Below are positions 56,992 to 64,000 of a stretch of DNA of 64,000 nt, in pieces. The DNA is from DASXZH01 sp036502005 (GTDB lineage: Bacteria; Armatimonadota; Fimbriimonadia; Fimbriimonadales; Fimbriimonadaceae), in assembly GCA_036502005.1 (NCBI GenBank), contig DASXZH010000078.1:102247-166246 (forward strand), given 5' to 3'. The position numbers and the translations under genes are program-made. Position 1 is the first letter of the stretch, and every line of letters starts with the position of its first letter. Under the pieces are notes generated by a model that was not told the DNA's origin, did not search any database, and saw nothing but the letters and a program-made list of their open reading frames with translations.

Positions 56992-57276
56992 TCAGCCTTT
57001 CTCCTTGGCCCAGTTAGGCGGAAAACGGGTGAGCAGTAACATTCCCTTTAGCGTTTCTCGGACGGTCACGCGATCAGTTTCCTTCTCCGATTCACTTAGC
57101 TGATCATAAGGAACCATTAGGGGCGACAATTTCTCTTTGTCGTCTCTTGTTTGGCTGTAGCGCCATCCTTCCTTGGCGCGCGTCTGCATCCAGCACTCGT
57201 GCACGTGGGCAGCCAGAGGTTCAATCAAATCAATGAGGTTGTTTGGCAGTTCTATCTTTGAAGTATCCATTCGCAA
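56992..57276 (-). CDS. RyR-domain small protein
   Basis: 94 residues forming a single ryanodine-receptor repeat: LAAHVHECWMQTRAKEGWRY, LSPLMVPYDQLSESEKETDR, VTVRETLKGML. These are the family's W-x-x-x-K/R-x-x-x-G-W and P-Y-x-x-L-x-x-x-E-K-x-x-D-R motifs. Prokaryotic RyR domains are rare, usually sit near other signalling or conflict genes, and are thought to bind small ligands or nucleotides. It stands 89 bp after the TIR chimera and 19 bp before the next TIR start, clearly within one operon. Confidence 0.8.
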   Translation of the reverse strand: MRMDTSKIELPNNLIDLIEPLAAHVHECWMQTRAKEGWRYSQTRDDKEKLSPLMVPYDQLSESEKETDRVTVRETLKGMLLLTRFPPNWAKEKG

Positions 57277-57364
57277 TTTGCCTACGGCACGTGTTCAGTC
57301 TTTTCGAGGTTGGTTCACCCCTTTTAAATCCATATCCGAACTATCCACCCTTATGAAGCGGGAT

Positions 57365-58216
57365 TCAGGGTTTTGCCGTGAAAGTTATTTGTGACTCCTT
57401 ATCAAATTCAGTATAAGAGCTATAATCCGCCTTCACCCAGCCCAACTTGTCCGCATCGACGCGTGTGACATAGGTCAGGCAGAGTTTATAGTCTTTTCCA
57501 GCAACGAAAAGGTTTGGCGGTATCAGCTGCGAGGTGGCATGAGTTCCCCACACGTCTCCGTAGTATATGCGGGCTCCAGACCGTACATCGGATATTTGCA
57601 CGTGAGGAGAAGTGAAGCATTTGTCCGTGGGCTGTTCTATTGAATCGAACAGCATTGTAATGTCTTTTGCGGCGCTCAGGTTAACAACGTCGCTATAGTT
57701 CTTGATGTAGGGAAAATTTTTGCAGGAACTGTAAGACTTCAACCTGATGGTAGAGCAATAGTTATTTCCATCTTTTCCTGGGAACAGGAATGTGTACTTA
57801 CCCAGCGGCAGCTGTTTCGAAAGGTCGGCTACGGTCTTAGTATGTATCCAAAGATTCCAACGGGTGAATGAGTCTACGGGGATGCCGATAACATCGCCTA
57901 AAGGCAACTGACAGGAAGCAGGTGCTGAGCCTGTAATAGCACCGGAAACATCGGTGTTATTTGTGAATTCAATGTCCACGTGTCCCGGCTCGGCACACCT
58001 GATCAAAGTTTGCGCGTAAACGGCAATGGCAATCTCTTCCGGCCATTCGTTTCCAGGATCGATTCCTTCGTCATACCAAACCCGGAAGCCGACTTCATGA
58101 AGCCAGACGAGATCCTTAAAGACTTCATATGAATCCAAGTGAGCGTAACTAATAAATACAAACGGTCGGTCGCCGCTATACGCTTCAAATGGGGCTGGGT
58201 GGGCGCTATCGGCCAT
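57365..58216 (-). CDS. Truncated TIR domain joined to an unknown beta-rich domain
   Basis: 283 residues. Residues 1-64 are a close paralog of the TIR at 56973 (MADSAHPAPFEAYSGDRPFV, FISYAHLDSYEVFKDLVW, VWYDEGIDPGNEWPEEIA). After EEIAIAVYAQTLI the sequence leaves the TIR fold before the strand and helix that hold the catalytic-type Glu. It continues with about 215 residues of beta-rich sequence with several Cys (CAEPGHVDIEFTNNTD, LPLGKYTFLFPGKDG, CLTYVTRVDADKLGW). Looks like a deletion that fused a TIR gene to another coding region, or a deliberate partner. Expected to lack NADase activity. Confidence 0.7.
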   Translation of the reverse strand: MADSAHPAPFEAYSGDRPFVFISYAHLDSYEVFKDLVWLHEVGFRVWYDEGIDPGNEWPEEIAIAVYAQTLIRCAEPGHVDIEFTNNTDVSGAITGSAPASCQLPLGDVIGIPVDSFTRWNLWIHTKTVADLSKQLPLGKYTFLFPGKDGNNYCSTIRLKSYSSCKNFPYIKNYSDVVNLSAAKDITMLFDSIEQPTDKCFTSPHVQISDVRSGARIYYGDVWGTHATSQLIPPNLFVAGKDYKLCLTYVTRVDADKLGWVKADYSSYTEFDKESQITFTAKP

Positions 58217-58245
58217 TTGTTGCGCTAATTCCTGCGGGCTAAATG

Positions 58246-59382
58246 CTAGCCTTTAGGTACCGTAATTTCTCGCTGCATGCTCGACACATACCAGTCTATA
58301 TTTTCACCAAGGCAGTCCAAACCGATCCTTTCGATCCGGCTCTCCCAAGAAGCTTCCGGATCGACAGTGCTGAAAATCGCCCGAATGTCGCGGTACCTCT
58401 CGGCGTGCGCCTTGAATCCTCTCTTGTCGCTTATAAACTCCAGGATGGCCGCCACGGCAATTAAGGAAGGGCCGCAAGTTAGAAGTGCCCTTTTCAAAAT
58501 CTCTACAGCGGGCCCGGGGATTATTTCTTTTGTTTGATAAATATATGCAAGAACAGCCAATGTGGCAATACAGATAACGCCAAAAAAGAATGCTGCATTG
58601 GAAACCACACTTAGGCCCCTCGCTCTCGCTCCATTACGATCAATGGCGCGATCGAAATACTTTTCCTGTCCTTTTATCCAATTCTTTTCGACTGATGTTT
58701 TATCAATAACAGCCTGGGGCATACCGGAAGATTCGGCCCAGATGGCCTTAAGAATCGGTCTGACATAGCTAATAGAACTCGCGTGGCGCTCGGAGAAATC
58801 ATTCGAGATTTCAGCAGTTTTCGGGGCGAAACCGCTTGCAAGAAAATAAAATTGGATTCGCAGGGATTCCGCAACACATCTGGAGCAAAGATACCCCGCT
58901 TGTACCTCCCTTGACCTTAGTGGACCCAAGGAAATGTAGGCACTCAATATCAGCAGCAGTGCTAAGCCCAATAACCAGTACTCTGGACTAGCGTGGGCAT
59001 ATATTTCAAAGCAGATCAGAAATGCTAAAGCCAAAGAGCATATAGTTGTGAGTCGCAGCCGATATTCCGACTGGAAACTATCAGCCAAAGCATCGAACTG
59101 AGCGAAACGTGTTCCAATATTAACAAGATTTGAACCTTGGTCGAGACCATCCCAAGCATCTTTCGCCAATAATCGCCTTACCCATGGAGCGTCGGGACCA
59201 ACAGACGAACTTGTCTTGCGCCAACGCTTTTCAAGAAAGGTATAGAACTTATCAAGCACTCCAACACCACGGACTTGTTGTTCCGCAGGATCTTCTCCAG
59301 CTTTTTTTAGCAGTTCCGATAGGTCATCCACTATACGATGCAGTATATAAGATTGCTGCGATTTGGTTAGTTCGCTCTTCAC
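58246..59382 (-). CDS. SLATT/DUF4231-like membrane effector candidate
   Basis: 378 residues, first gene of the operon. Two pairs of helices: LTTICSLALAFLICFEIYA with YWLLGLALLLILSAYISLG (about 110-152), and NAAFFFGVICIATLAVLAYI with LLTCGPSLIAVAAILEFI (about 255-313). Between them CVAESLRIQFYFLASG resembles the A-E-x-L-R-x-Q segment of this family. The end HAERYRDIRAIF with LDCLGENIDWYVSS matches the family's L-G-x-x-x-L-x-E-N-x-x-W box. SLATT proteins are proposed pore-forming effectors of nucleotide-dependent conflict systems. The assignment is from motif memory, not a search. Confidence 0.6.
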   Translation of the reverse strand: MKSELTKSQQSYILHRIVDDLSELLKKAGEDPAEQQVRGVGVLDKFYTFLEKRWRKTSSSVGPDAPWVRRLLAKDAWDGLDQGSNLVNIGTRFAQFDALADSFQSEYRLRLTTICSLALAFLICFEIYAHASPEYWLLGLALLLILSAYISLGPLRSREVQAGYLCSRCVAESLRIQFYFLASGFAPKTAEISNDFSERHASSISYVRPILKAIWAESSGMPQAVIDKTSVEKNWIKGQEKYFDRAIDRNGARARGLSVVSNAAFFFGVICIATLAVLAYIYQTKEIIPGPAVEILKRALLTCGPSLIAVAAILEFISDKRGFKAHAERYRDIRAIFSTVDPEASWESRIERIGLDCLGENIDWYVSSMQREITVPKG

Positions 59383-59489
59383 CGTACCAAAAAGGGCTTT
59401 TCCGGTGGATGTGACCCTTATAGTGAAATTTATTCCAATCTCTTGGTAGGGATTTCGTTTTTAAGTAGGTTTGGAACTATGCACACAAC

Positions 59490-59518
59490 TTGAAAAAACA
59501 TGCGATTTCGGTTACACT
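59490..59518 (+). promoter_or_regulatory. Promoter TTGAAA-N17-TACACT, leaderless type
   Basis: TTGAAA at 59490-59495 and TACACT at 59513-59518, 17 bp apart. The ATG at 59528 is only 9 bp after the -10, so the transcript should have almost no leader. Confidence 0.7.
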
Positions 59519-59527
59519 ACGCCCAAC

Positions 59528-60163
59528 ATGAAAAATTCACTCAACAGGAATCTTTTCTTTGTCGGACTCTGCCTGGTGCTCGTGGCTGGTTGCAAGAAGG
59601 ACGACGCAGGCACGACCGACGCTACACCGCCGGCTACGACCACGACCACAACAACCGGCTCTACCGCTCCCGCAGACGCCGGCACCAACACCCTTGTCGG
59701 TAGTTGGGACCAGGATCTCGGACCAAGTGCCGCCGGGCATGCTACTAATTCTTTCGAATTCAAGGATGACGGCACATTTACAGGAACGACCGAGGTCGAT
59801 GATCCGAAGACCGGCAAAATGACGATCGTGACTGAAGGAACTTATAAGCTCGACGGTGATAAGTTTACTCAGTCGCCTACTAGCATGAAGGCAACTGCCG
59901 ACACAGACGCCGGCAAAGCTACAGCGGAAGGAATCAACAAGTACGACCTAAGCAAAATTCCAAAATCTGAAGGGACGGCAAAGTGGACGGACAAGGATAA
60001 CGTGACGATCACGCTCAACGATCCTAAGAAGCCACCCATCGTTCTCAAGAGAAAGAGCGGAGCAGCCGCTGCTGATGACAGCAAGCCAGCCGCAGGCGCC
60101 GACACAACTGGCGGAGACAGCTCTGCTGCACCTGCTGCTCCAGCAGCAACAACGGGCGGTTAG
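59528..60163 (+). CDS. Lipoprotein with lipocalin-like domain and Ala/Pro/Thr-rich tails
   Basis: 211 residues from the ATG at 59528. Lipobox VLVAGC (Cys near residue 21), a Thr-rich linker, then NTLVGSWDQD, FEFKDDGTFTGTTEV, EGTYKLDGDKF and TAKWTDKDNVTITL, the same small barrel as the lipoprotein at 19019. It ends in an Ala/Gly/Thr-rich tail. Probably anchored in the outer or cytoplasmic membrane; function unknown. A strong terminator follows at 60230. Confidence 0.8.
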   Translation: MKNSLNRNLFFVGLCLVLVAGCKKDDAGTTDATPPATTTTTTTGSTAPADAGTNTLVGSWDQDLGPSAAGHATNSFEFKDDGTFTGTTEVDDPKTGKMTIVTEGTYKLDGDKFTQSPTSMKATADTDAGKATAEGINKYDLSKIPKSEGTAKWTDKDNVTITLNDPKKPPIVLKRKSGAAAADDSKPAAGADTTGGDSSAAPAAPAATTGG

Positions 60164-60229
60164 TTCCTAGCAAAAGGTCACAAGCGTGAGGTTTCGGAGA
60201 GCCTTTAACGCTCGCCTTGAACACTTAAG

Positions 60230-60256
60230 AGCCATGCAGAAATGCATGGCTTTTTT
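60230..60256 (+). terminator. Rho-independent terminator
   Basis: AGCCATGCA (60230-60238) pairs with TGCATGGCT (60243-60251) around GAAA, followed directly by TTTTTT. Confidence 0.9.
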
Positions 60257-60352
60257 AAATTACAAAGCTGTGCGCCAATGCCGTGTACTTTCTGCAGGAT
60301 ATTCAAAGCCAAAACAGTGTTTTTCCCAGGAAATAACGTACAATCCCCGCAG

Positions 60353-60526
60353 ATGAAAAAATCGCTCATTTTAACATTAGGCTTAGCCGCCCTCTTCGTC
60401 GTTTTCGCAGCCGGTTGTAAAAAGGCAGATGACACCACTGCCGCTCCCGCAACAGGCGCAACCGCCGGCGCTCCTGCAGCCCCCGCCGCAACCGCAGGCG
60501 GCGCTACAGCTACAACTGGTGGCTAA
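60353..60526 (+). CDS. Very small Ala/Thr-rich lipoprotein
   Basis: 57 residues from the ATG at 60353. Lipobox VVFAAGCKKADD parallels the previous lipoprotein (VLVAGCKKDDA), so the two share an ancestral leader; only a low-complexity Ala/Pro/Gly/Thr tail follows. TACAAT at 60339-60344 ends 8 bp before the start (leaderless type). It may be a shortened duplicate of the 59528 gene. Confidence 0.65.
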   Translation: MKKSLILTLGLAALFVVFAAGCKKADDTTAAPATGATAGAPAAPAATAGGATATTGG

Positions 60527-60536
60527 CTAGTTAAAG

Positions 60537-60602
60537 ATAAACAGTAAACCGTAAACAGCCGGACCGTTCGGGGTTAGCTCCGTTGGTTTACTGTTTTTGC
60601 AG
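60537..60602. repeat. Inverted heptad repeat (GTAAAC units), copy 1
   Basis: ATAAACAGTAAACCGTAAAC (from 60537) and GGTTTACTGTTTTTGCAG (60585-60602) face each other 26 bp apart, starting 11 bp after the lipoprotein stop. The unit recurs at 60989-61085. Confidence 0.6.
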
Positions 60603-60613
60603 TTGACGATTAG

Positions 60614-60645
60614 AAAAGGGCTTTGCCATTCGGCAAGGCCCTTTT
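60614..60645. terminator. Bidirectional terminator
   Basis: AAAAGGGC, a T bulge, TTGCC, loop ATTC, GGCAA, GGCCCTTTT: a strong stem with A/T tracts at both sides, between the plus-strand lipoprotein and the minus-strand YtjA gene. Confidence 0.8.
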
Positions 60646-60710
60646 CAATTTCCATCCCTGGCAGCGCTACGTCCAATACAAGCGGCTAGCGTAAGCCGTG
60701 ACGAGCGGGG

Positions 60711-60887
60711 TTAGATCGATCCGCGTCGACCGCCGGCAAGGCCGACGAGCAGCGAAATCACGAATACAGCCAGGAAGATCCAAAACAGGATTACGGCGAT
60801 TCCAGAGGCAGCAGAAGCGATTCCTCCGAAGCCAAAAACAGCGGCGATAATCGCGACGATCAAAAATATTACGGCATAACGTAGCAT
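60711..60887 (-). CDS. DUF1328/YtjA-family small membrane protein
   Basis: 58 residues from the ATG at 60887 (two codons after an upstream ATG). MLRYAVIFLIVAIIAAVFGF and GGIASAASGIAVILFWIFLA, then VFVISLLVG, are the two hydrophobic helices of this family; the end is basic (GRRGS). Such proteins are often induced in stress or stationary phase. An AGGAGAAATGACC context precedes the start. Confidence 0.9.
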   Translation of the reverse strand: MLRYAVIFLIVAIIAAVFGFGGIASAASGIAVILFWIFLAVFVISLLVGLAGGRRGSI

Positions 60888-60988
60888 GGTCATTTCTCCT
60901 TCAGAACCCTCTTATGAGCGTGTCTTATTGGATTTGACCAATAACGATATGTAGCAGTTTGTGATGGAAAATGTGGACGCGTCGGGGC

Positions 60989-61085
60989 GAGGTAAACAGT
61001 AAACGGTAAACGGTTCGAAGGAATCTTACGCAATGCCTCTAGTTCTTTACTGTTTACTGTTTAACCTTTTACCGTTTACTCCTCT
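60989..61085. repeat. Inverted heptad repeat (GTAAAC units), copy 2, at the amt stop
   Basis: Left arm 60989-61013 (GAGGTAAACAGTAAACGGTA...) and right arm 61045-61085 (CTTTACTGTTTACTG ... ACCGTTTACTCCTC) are imperfect reverse complements. The right arm touches the amt stop codon (61085-61087). Confidence 0.65.
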
Positions 61086-62860
61086 CAATCCAAATACACC
61101 GGCTCCTTCTCATGATCGCGGCTGGGTTCGACCACGACGGTAGTCTGGCCCCCGTGGGTTGTTCGGGTGAAGACATGGCCGAACTCGGGGTACGCCAGCC
61201 CTCCCATCTCCGAAATATCGAGGCCCGCGATCTCCTGCTCCGCCGTCGGGCGAAGCTTCATAAACACACTCTGGACCTTAAAGAAGACCATTGCAGAACC
61301 GAAGGCCCAAGCCATGCAAACGACTCCCGCCACTGCCTGCGCCATGAGTTGTCTGCTGTCTCCATAAAGAATGCCGGTTACGCCCAGACCTGAATGGCCG
61401 AGGTAGCTGGTGGCTCCCACGCCGTTCCAGCCTTGACCCCAGGTGCCGTCGGCAAAGATTCCGACCGAGATAAGGCCCCAGATTCCATTTACGCCGTGAA
61501 CGGAAACCGCGCCAACCGGATCGTCGATACCCTTCTTCTCGAAGAAGCCCATCGCTATGGGGCAGATGACACCGGCGATTCCACCAATCAAAACCGCTGC
61601 CCAAGTGGGAACGAACGCGCATGGTGCCGTAATGGCAACGAGGCCCGACAGAAGCCCGTTAGCGGACATTCCCGTGTCGTAGTGGCCCGATGTTCGTTTC
61701 ATGTAAGTCATGGCTGCAAATGCGCCGGCACCACTGGCTAACATGGTGTTCACGGCGATGACGGTGATCCGAAGATTCCCGCCGCCAACAGCGCCCAGCG
61801 TAGAGCCTGGATTGAACCCAAACCACCCAAACGCCAGGATCAGCGTTCCAACAACGGCCATAGGGATGTGGTGGCCCGGAATGTTGTTGGCCGTTTTGTC
61901 CCGGTTGAACTTCCCTATTCTTGGCCCGATCACCAAAATGCCGGCAAGCGCGACAAACCCACCAACAGCATGAACCACGCTGGATCCCGCGAAGTCGACT
62001 GCGCCGTGCCCCATTTTGTAAAGAAGGCCCATGCTGGCTAGGCCACCACCGCCCCACATCATGTGTCCGTAAATCGGATAGCAGATCACGCTAATAAATA
62101 GGCCATAAACGAGGAATGCCTTAAAGCGCCAGCGCTCTGCCATACCGCCGGTAGGGATCGTGGCAGCCGTGTCCATAAACACCATCTGGAACAGGAACAT
62201 GGCGGCAATGCCAACATCGTAAAGATTTCCACCCAATAAGGGAGCGTTCCAGCTAATGAGGCCAAAGCCTCCGGGCGCCCATTCGTGCGCATTGAGCACA
62301 TTTAAGCCCCCCAACGACGGCGGACCACCAATCTTGGAAGCAGCAAGACTGCCAAACATGATGGCAAAGCCGCCTAGCCAAAAGCCCAGCATGCCGATCG
62401 GGTAGATCATCAGATTGGTCATCATCACGTGGCAAGCGTTCTTCGCCCGCGTGAATCCGGTTTCTACCATAGCAAAGCCAACCTGCATGAACATGACCAG
62501 GAACCCAGTTAGAAGGGTCCACATGATATTCATGGCGACTTGCGTCTGCCCAACTCCGTTAGCAAGAGAAGCGGCTAGGGGCTCCTTTTTGGCCTGCTCA
62601 TTATAGGTGTCCAATGCCTGCTGCTTGTCGGTCCTTGTTTTGGCGTCGTCCGAATCCGCAGGAGCCGGGGGTACAAAGTTATTACCGGCGGCATCTTTTA
62701 TGTCGCTAGCTGCGCCAGTAACCAATCCGGAGGGGTCGCCTTTCGGTTGCTGCGCATATGCAGATAGGTTCGCGGTGATAGCAAATATAGAAACAAACGC
62801 CCAGGCTAGCAGCACAAAGCGTGCGGTCGCTCGGGATTGTTTACGGAGGAGACTCATCAT
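61085..62860 (-). CDS. amt: Ammonium transporter (Amt/MEP/Rh)
   Basis: 591 residues. Long N-terminal leader (signal MMSLLRKQSRATARFVLLAW, then about 85 polar residues), then the eleven-helix channel. Family motifs: VMFMQVGFAMVETGFTRAKN, FAGSSVVHAVGGFVALAG (pore His), GWFGFNPGS and SVHGVNGIWGLISVG (second pore His). The C-terminal tail ends LDISEMGGLAYPEF, a site that PII proteins recognise in other bacteria; no glnK gene lies in the window. It imports ammonium. The GTAAAC repeats end at its stop codon. Confidence 0.95.
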   Translation of the reverse strand: MMSLLRKQSRATARFVLLAWAFVSIFAITANLSAYAQQPKGDPSGLVTGAASDIKDAAGNNFVPPAPADSDDAKTRTDKQQALDTYNEQAKKEPLAASLANGVGQTQVAMNIMWTLLTGFLVMFMQVGFAMVETGFTRAKNACHVMMTNLMIYPIGMLGFWLGGFAIMFGSLAASKIGGPPSLGGLNVLNAHEWAPGGFGLISWNAPLLGGNLYDVGIAAMFLFQMVFMDTAATIPTGGMAERWRFKAFLVYGLFISVICYPIYGHMMWGGGGLASMGLLYKMGHGAVDFAGSSVVHAVGGFVALAGILVIGPRIGKFNRDKTANNIPGHHIPMAVVGTLILAFGWFGFNPGSTLGAVGGGNLRITVIAVNTMLASGAGAFAAMTYMKRTSGHYDTGMSANGLLSGLVAITAPCAFVPTWAAVLIGGIAGVICPIAMGFFEKKGIDDPVGAVSVHGVNGIWGLISVGIFADGTWGQGWNGVGATSYLGHSGLGVTGILYGDSRQLMAQAVAGVVCMAWAFGSAMVFFKVQSVFMKLRPTAEQEIAGLDISEMGGLAYPEFGHVFTRTTHGGQTTVVVEPSRDHEKEPVYLD

Positions 62861-63361
62861 CAGATTGCCTCCTTCCTTTGCAAGAAGTGATCAGGACAGA
62901 TATGGGCCGGTGCGCTGAGGATGGCGTCGACAAGCGCAACGGCTATAGAGTGAATGTTCAAATTCTAAACTCCTAGCCAGATTTGTTTCCGCTTCGTCGC
63001 GATCTGTTTAAGCTACAGCGCCTGTATTTCCCAGAGGACGTTATTGTATAGCGACTTTGCTTCCGATGCCAACACTTTTATGACGATGGCATTACATTGT
63101 AGAGCCGGTCCTGCGTTTTGCGTTGATGCGTTGTGCGTTGACGGTAGTGAGAGCGAACTCTTGATTTCTGTGGTGCGCGGAAGAGTGGTATCGCCAGATT
63201 GAATCGTTATGCGTACCAATCATAAACTCACAACGCACTACGCATAATTCGGTCTGCCCGCCTAATAACCGGGTTTTTGGAGTAGATGGTTTTCACTACA
63301 GCCAAACACGCAACGATAACAGGTAGCCGGTCCATAGGCGGTGGAAAGTTAGACATGGACC
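62861..63361. other. 500-bp intergenic region with TGCGTTG heptad repeats
   Basis: Left tract 63112-63144 (TGCGTTT, TGCGTTGA, TGCGTTG units) and right tract 63222-63250 (CACAACGCACTACGCAT) are inverted relatives about 77 bp apart. No gene was recognised. The amt promoter should lie in the first ~100 bp but no clear hexamer pair was found. Confidence 0.55.
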
Positions 63362-63853
63362 ATGAGAGCATCAAACCCACTCAAAGTTGCCCTAGCTATT
63401 GCTTTCTCCTGCAGTGTGCTTACAGCCTATGCAAGCGGAACTTCTCTGAAGTCGAGAAAACTTGACTTCGAAACAAAGGTTCTTGAGCTTACAAATAGAG
63501 AAAGAGCCAAAGCCGGACTGGGGCCGCTAGCTCTAGCCGATAGACTCTCTAATAGCGCGGAGTGGAAGGCAGAGGACATGGCCGATCGAAACTATTTCGA
63601 TCACGCAGACGGCAACGGCAGAGATTTTGTAGACCGCGCTGATCAATATGGCTACGGCGATTGGACCTATTTGGGGGAAAACATCGCGGCTGGGCAGAGG
63701 ACGCCTGAGGAAGTTGTGGCTGAATGGATGGCCAGCCCAGGGCACAGGAAGAACATTTTAAAGCCGCAGTTTAAAGAGATCGGCTTGGGATACGCCGACG
63801 ATCCCCACAGCAGCTACAAGCGCTATTGGGTTCAAGAATTTGGAACTAGGTAG
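63362..63853 (+). CDS. Exported CAP/SCP-domain protein
   Basis: 163 residues with signal peptide (MRASNPLKVALAIAFSCSVL). The CAP fold follows: VLELTNRERAKAGLGPLALA, AEWKAEDMADRNYFDH, LGENIAAGQRTPEEVVAEWM, ASPGHRKNILKPQFKEIGLG and YWVQEFG, with the conserved His/Glu pairs. The bacterial YkwD-like branch is secreted and of unclear function, possibly envelope remodelling. TGACGAGTGACGGG and a REP-like palindrome follow its stop immediately. Confidence 0.92.
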   Translation: MRASNPLKVALAIAFSCSVLTAYASGTSLKSRKLDFETKVLELTNRERAKAGLGPLALADRLSNSAEWKAEDMADRNYFDHADGNGRDFVDRADQYGYGDWTYLGENIAAGQRTPEEVVAEWMASPGHRKNILKPQFKEIGLGYADDPHSSYKRYWVQEFGTR

Positions 63854-63961
63854 TGACGAGTGACGGGCATAGGCGTTAAAATAAGGAAACCTTGGCGTTT
63901 TTGCAGCCACAAATCTCTCCCGGATGGAGAGGTCGGTGAGTCCGCGAACCGGGAGAGGCGC
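63852..63961. repeat. Gene-end repeat: TGACGAG units plus REP-like palindrome, copy 2
   Basis: TGACGAGTGACGGG directly follows the TAG stop. Palindrome arms TCTCTCCCGG (63914-63923) and CCGGGAGAGG (63949-63958). 63909-63961 is almost identical to 15398-15450, in the same order (heptads, then palindrome) as after the glycosyltransferase. Confidence 0.75.
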
Positions 63962-64000
63962 GAGCGACAAACCTTTGAAAGTAGCCCTCTAAACCTTATT

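Noticed and set aside
55207..64000. Search for a 16S rRNA gene or tRNA upstream of the 23S
   Set aside because: None of the conserved 16S stretches or a tRNA cloverleaf was found.

Overview
The window looks like a chromosomal segment of a free-living, moderately GC bacterium, most likely of the Armatimonadota (Fimbriimonadia-like). The hints are a prepilin with the N-terminal signature typical of that group, next to a GntR/LacI hybrid regulator, many exported proteins with Ig-like regions, TPR proteins, and a 23S-5S unit without an adjacent 16S. The phylum call is an inference. No tRNA, transposase, integrase or CRISPR array was recognised.

Layout. 0-5.4 kb: start of a GT9 glycosyltransferase, PRPP synthetase, a UbiA-type prenyltransferase, an M20 amidohydrolase and a carbonic-anhydrase-like protein. 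5.4-12.4 kb: exported NodB deacetylase, carB and carA (pyrimidine/arginine precursor synthesis). 12.4-28.5 kb: GAF histidine kinase, glycosyltransferase, an exported-domain/GNAT fusion, a GH144-type glucanase, lipoproteins, a zincless-finger Fpg glycosylase, a GH18-NodB-GT2 polysaccharide machine, TPR and exported proteins. 28.8-31.4 kb: a three-gene operon (AraR-like regulator, prepilin, small lipoprotein) with a palindromic operator and a terminator. 31.4-37.7 kb: a duplicated divergent pair of TPR-sulfotransferase genes, one copy having lost its sulfotransferase domain. 37.7-51.8 kb: M50, M48 and S41 peptidases, a phosphodiester-glycosidase lipoprotein, small conserved proteins, TetR, and a divergent pair of putative wall hydrolases. 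51.8-55.3 kb: 5S and 23S rRNA on the minus strand, with an intervening sequence in the 23S and a long processing stem. 55.4-59.4 kb: a compact minus-strand operon with SLATT-like membrane protein, TIR chimera, RyR-domain protein and a frameshifted TIR-FGE protein. This is the best candidate for an unusual defence or conflict system. 59.5-64 kb: lipoproteins, a YtjA-type membrane peptide, an ammonium transporter and a CAP-domain exported protein.

A second theme is non-coding. At about ten places there are short tracts built from 7-nt near-tandem units, with a different unit at most loci. Several are paired with an inverted copy 25-160 bp away, and many begin directly at a stop codon. One lies in frame inside carB and one inside 23S rRNA. 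Six genes also carry a TANNNT -10 hexamer only 5-9 bp before the start codon, which suggests leaderless transcripts.
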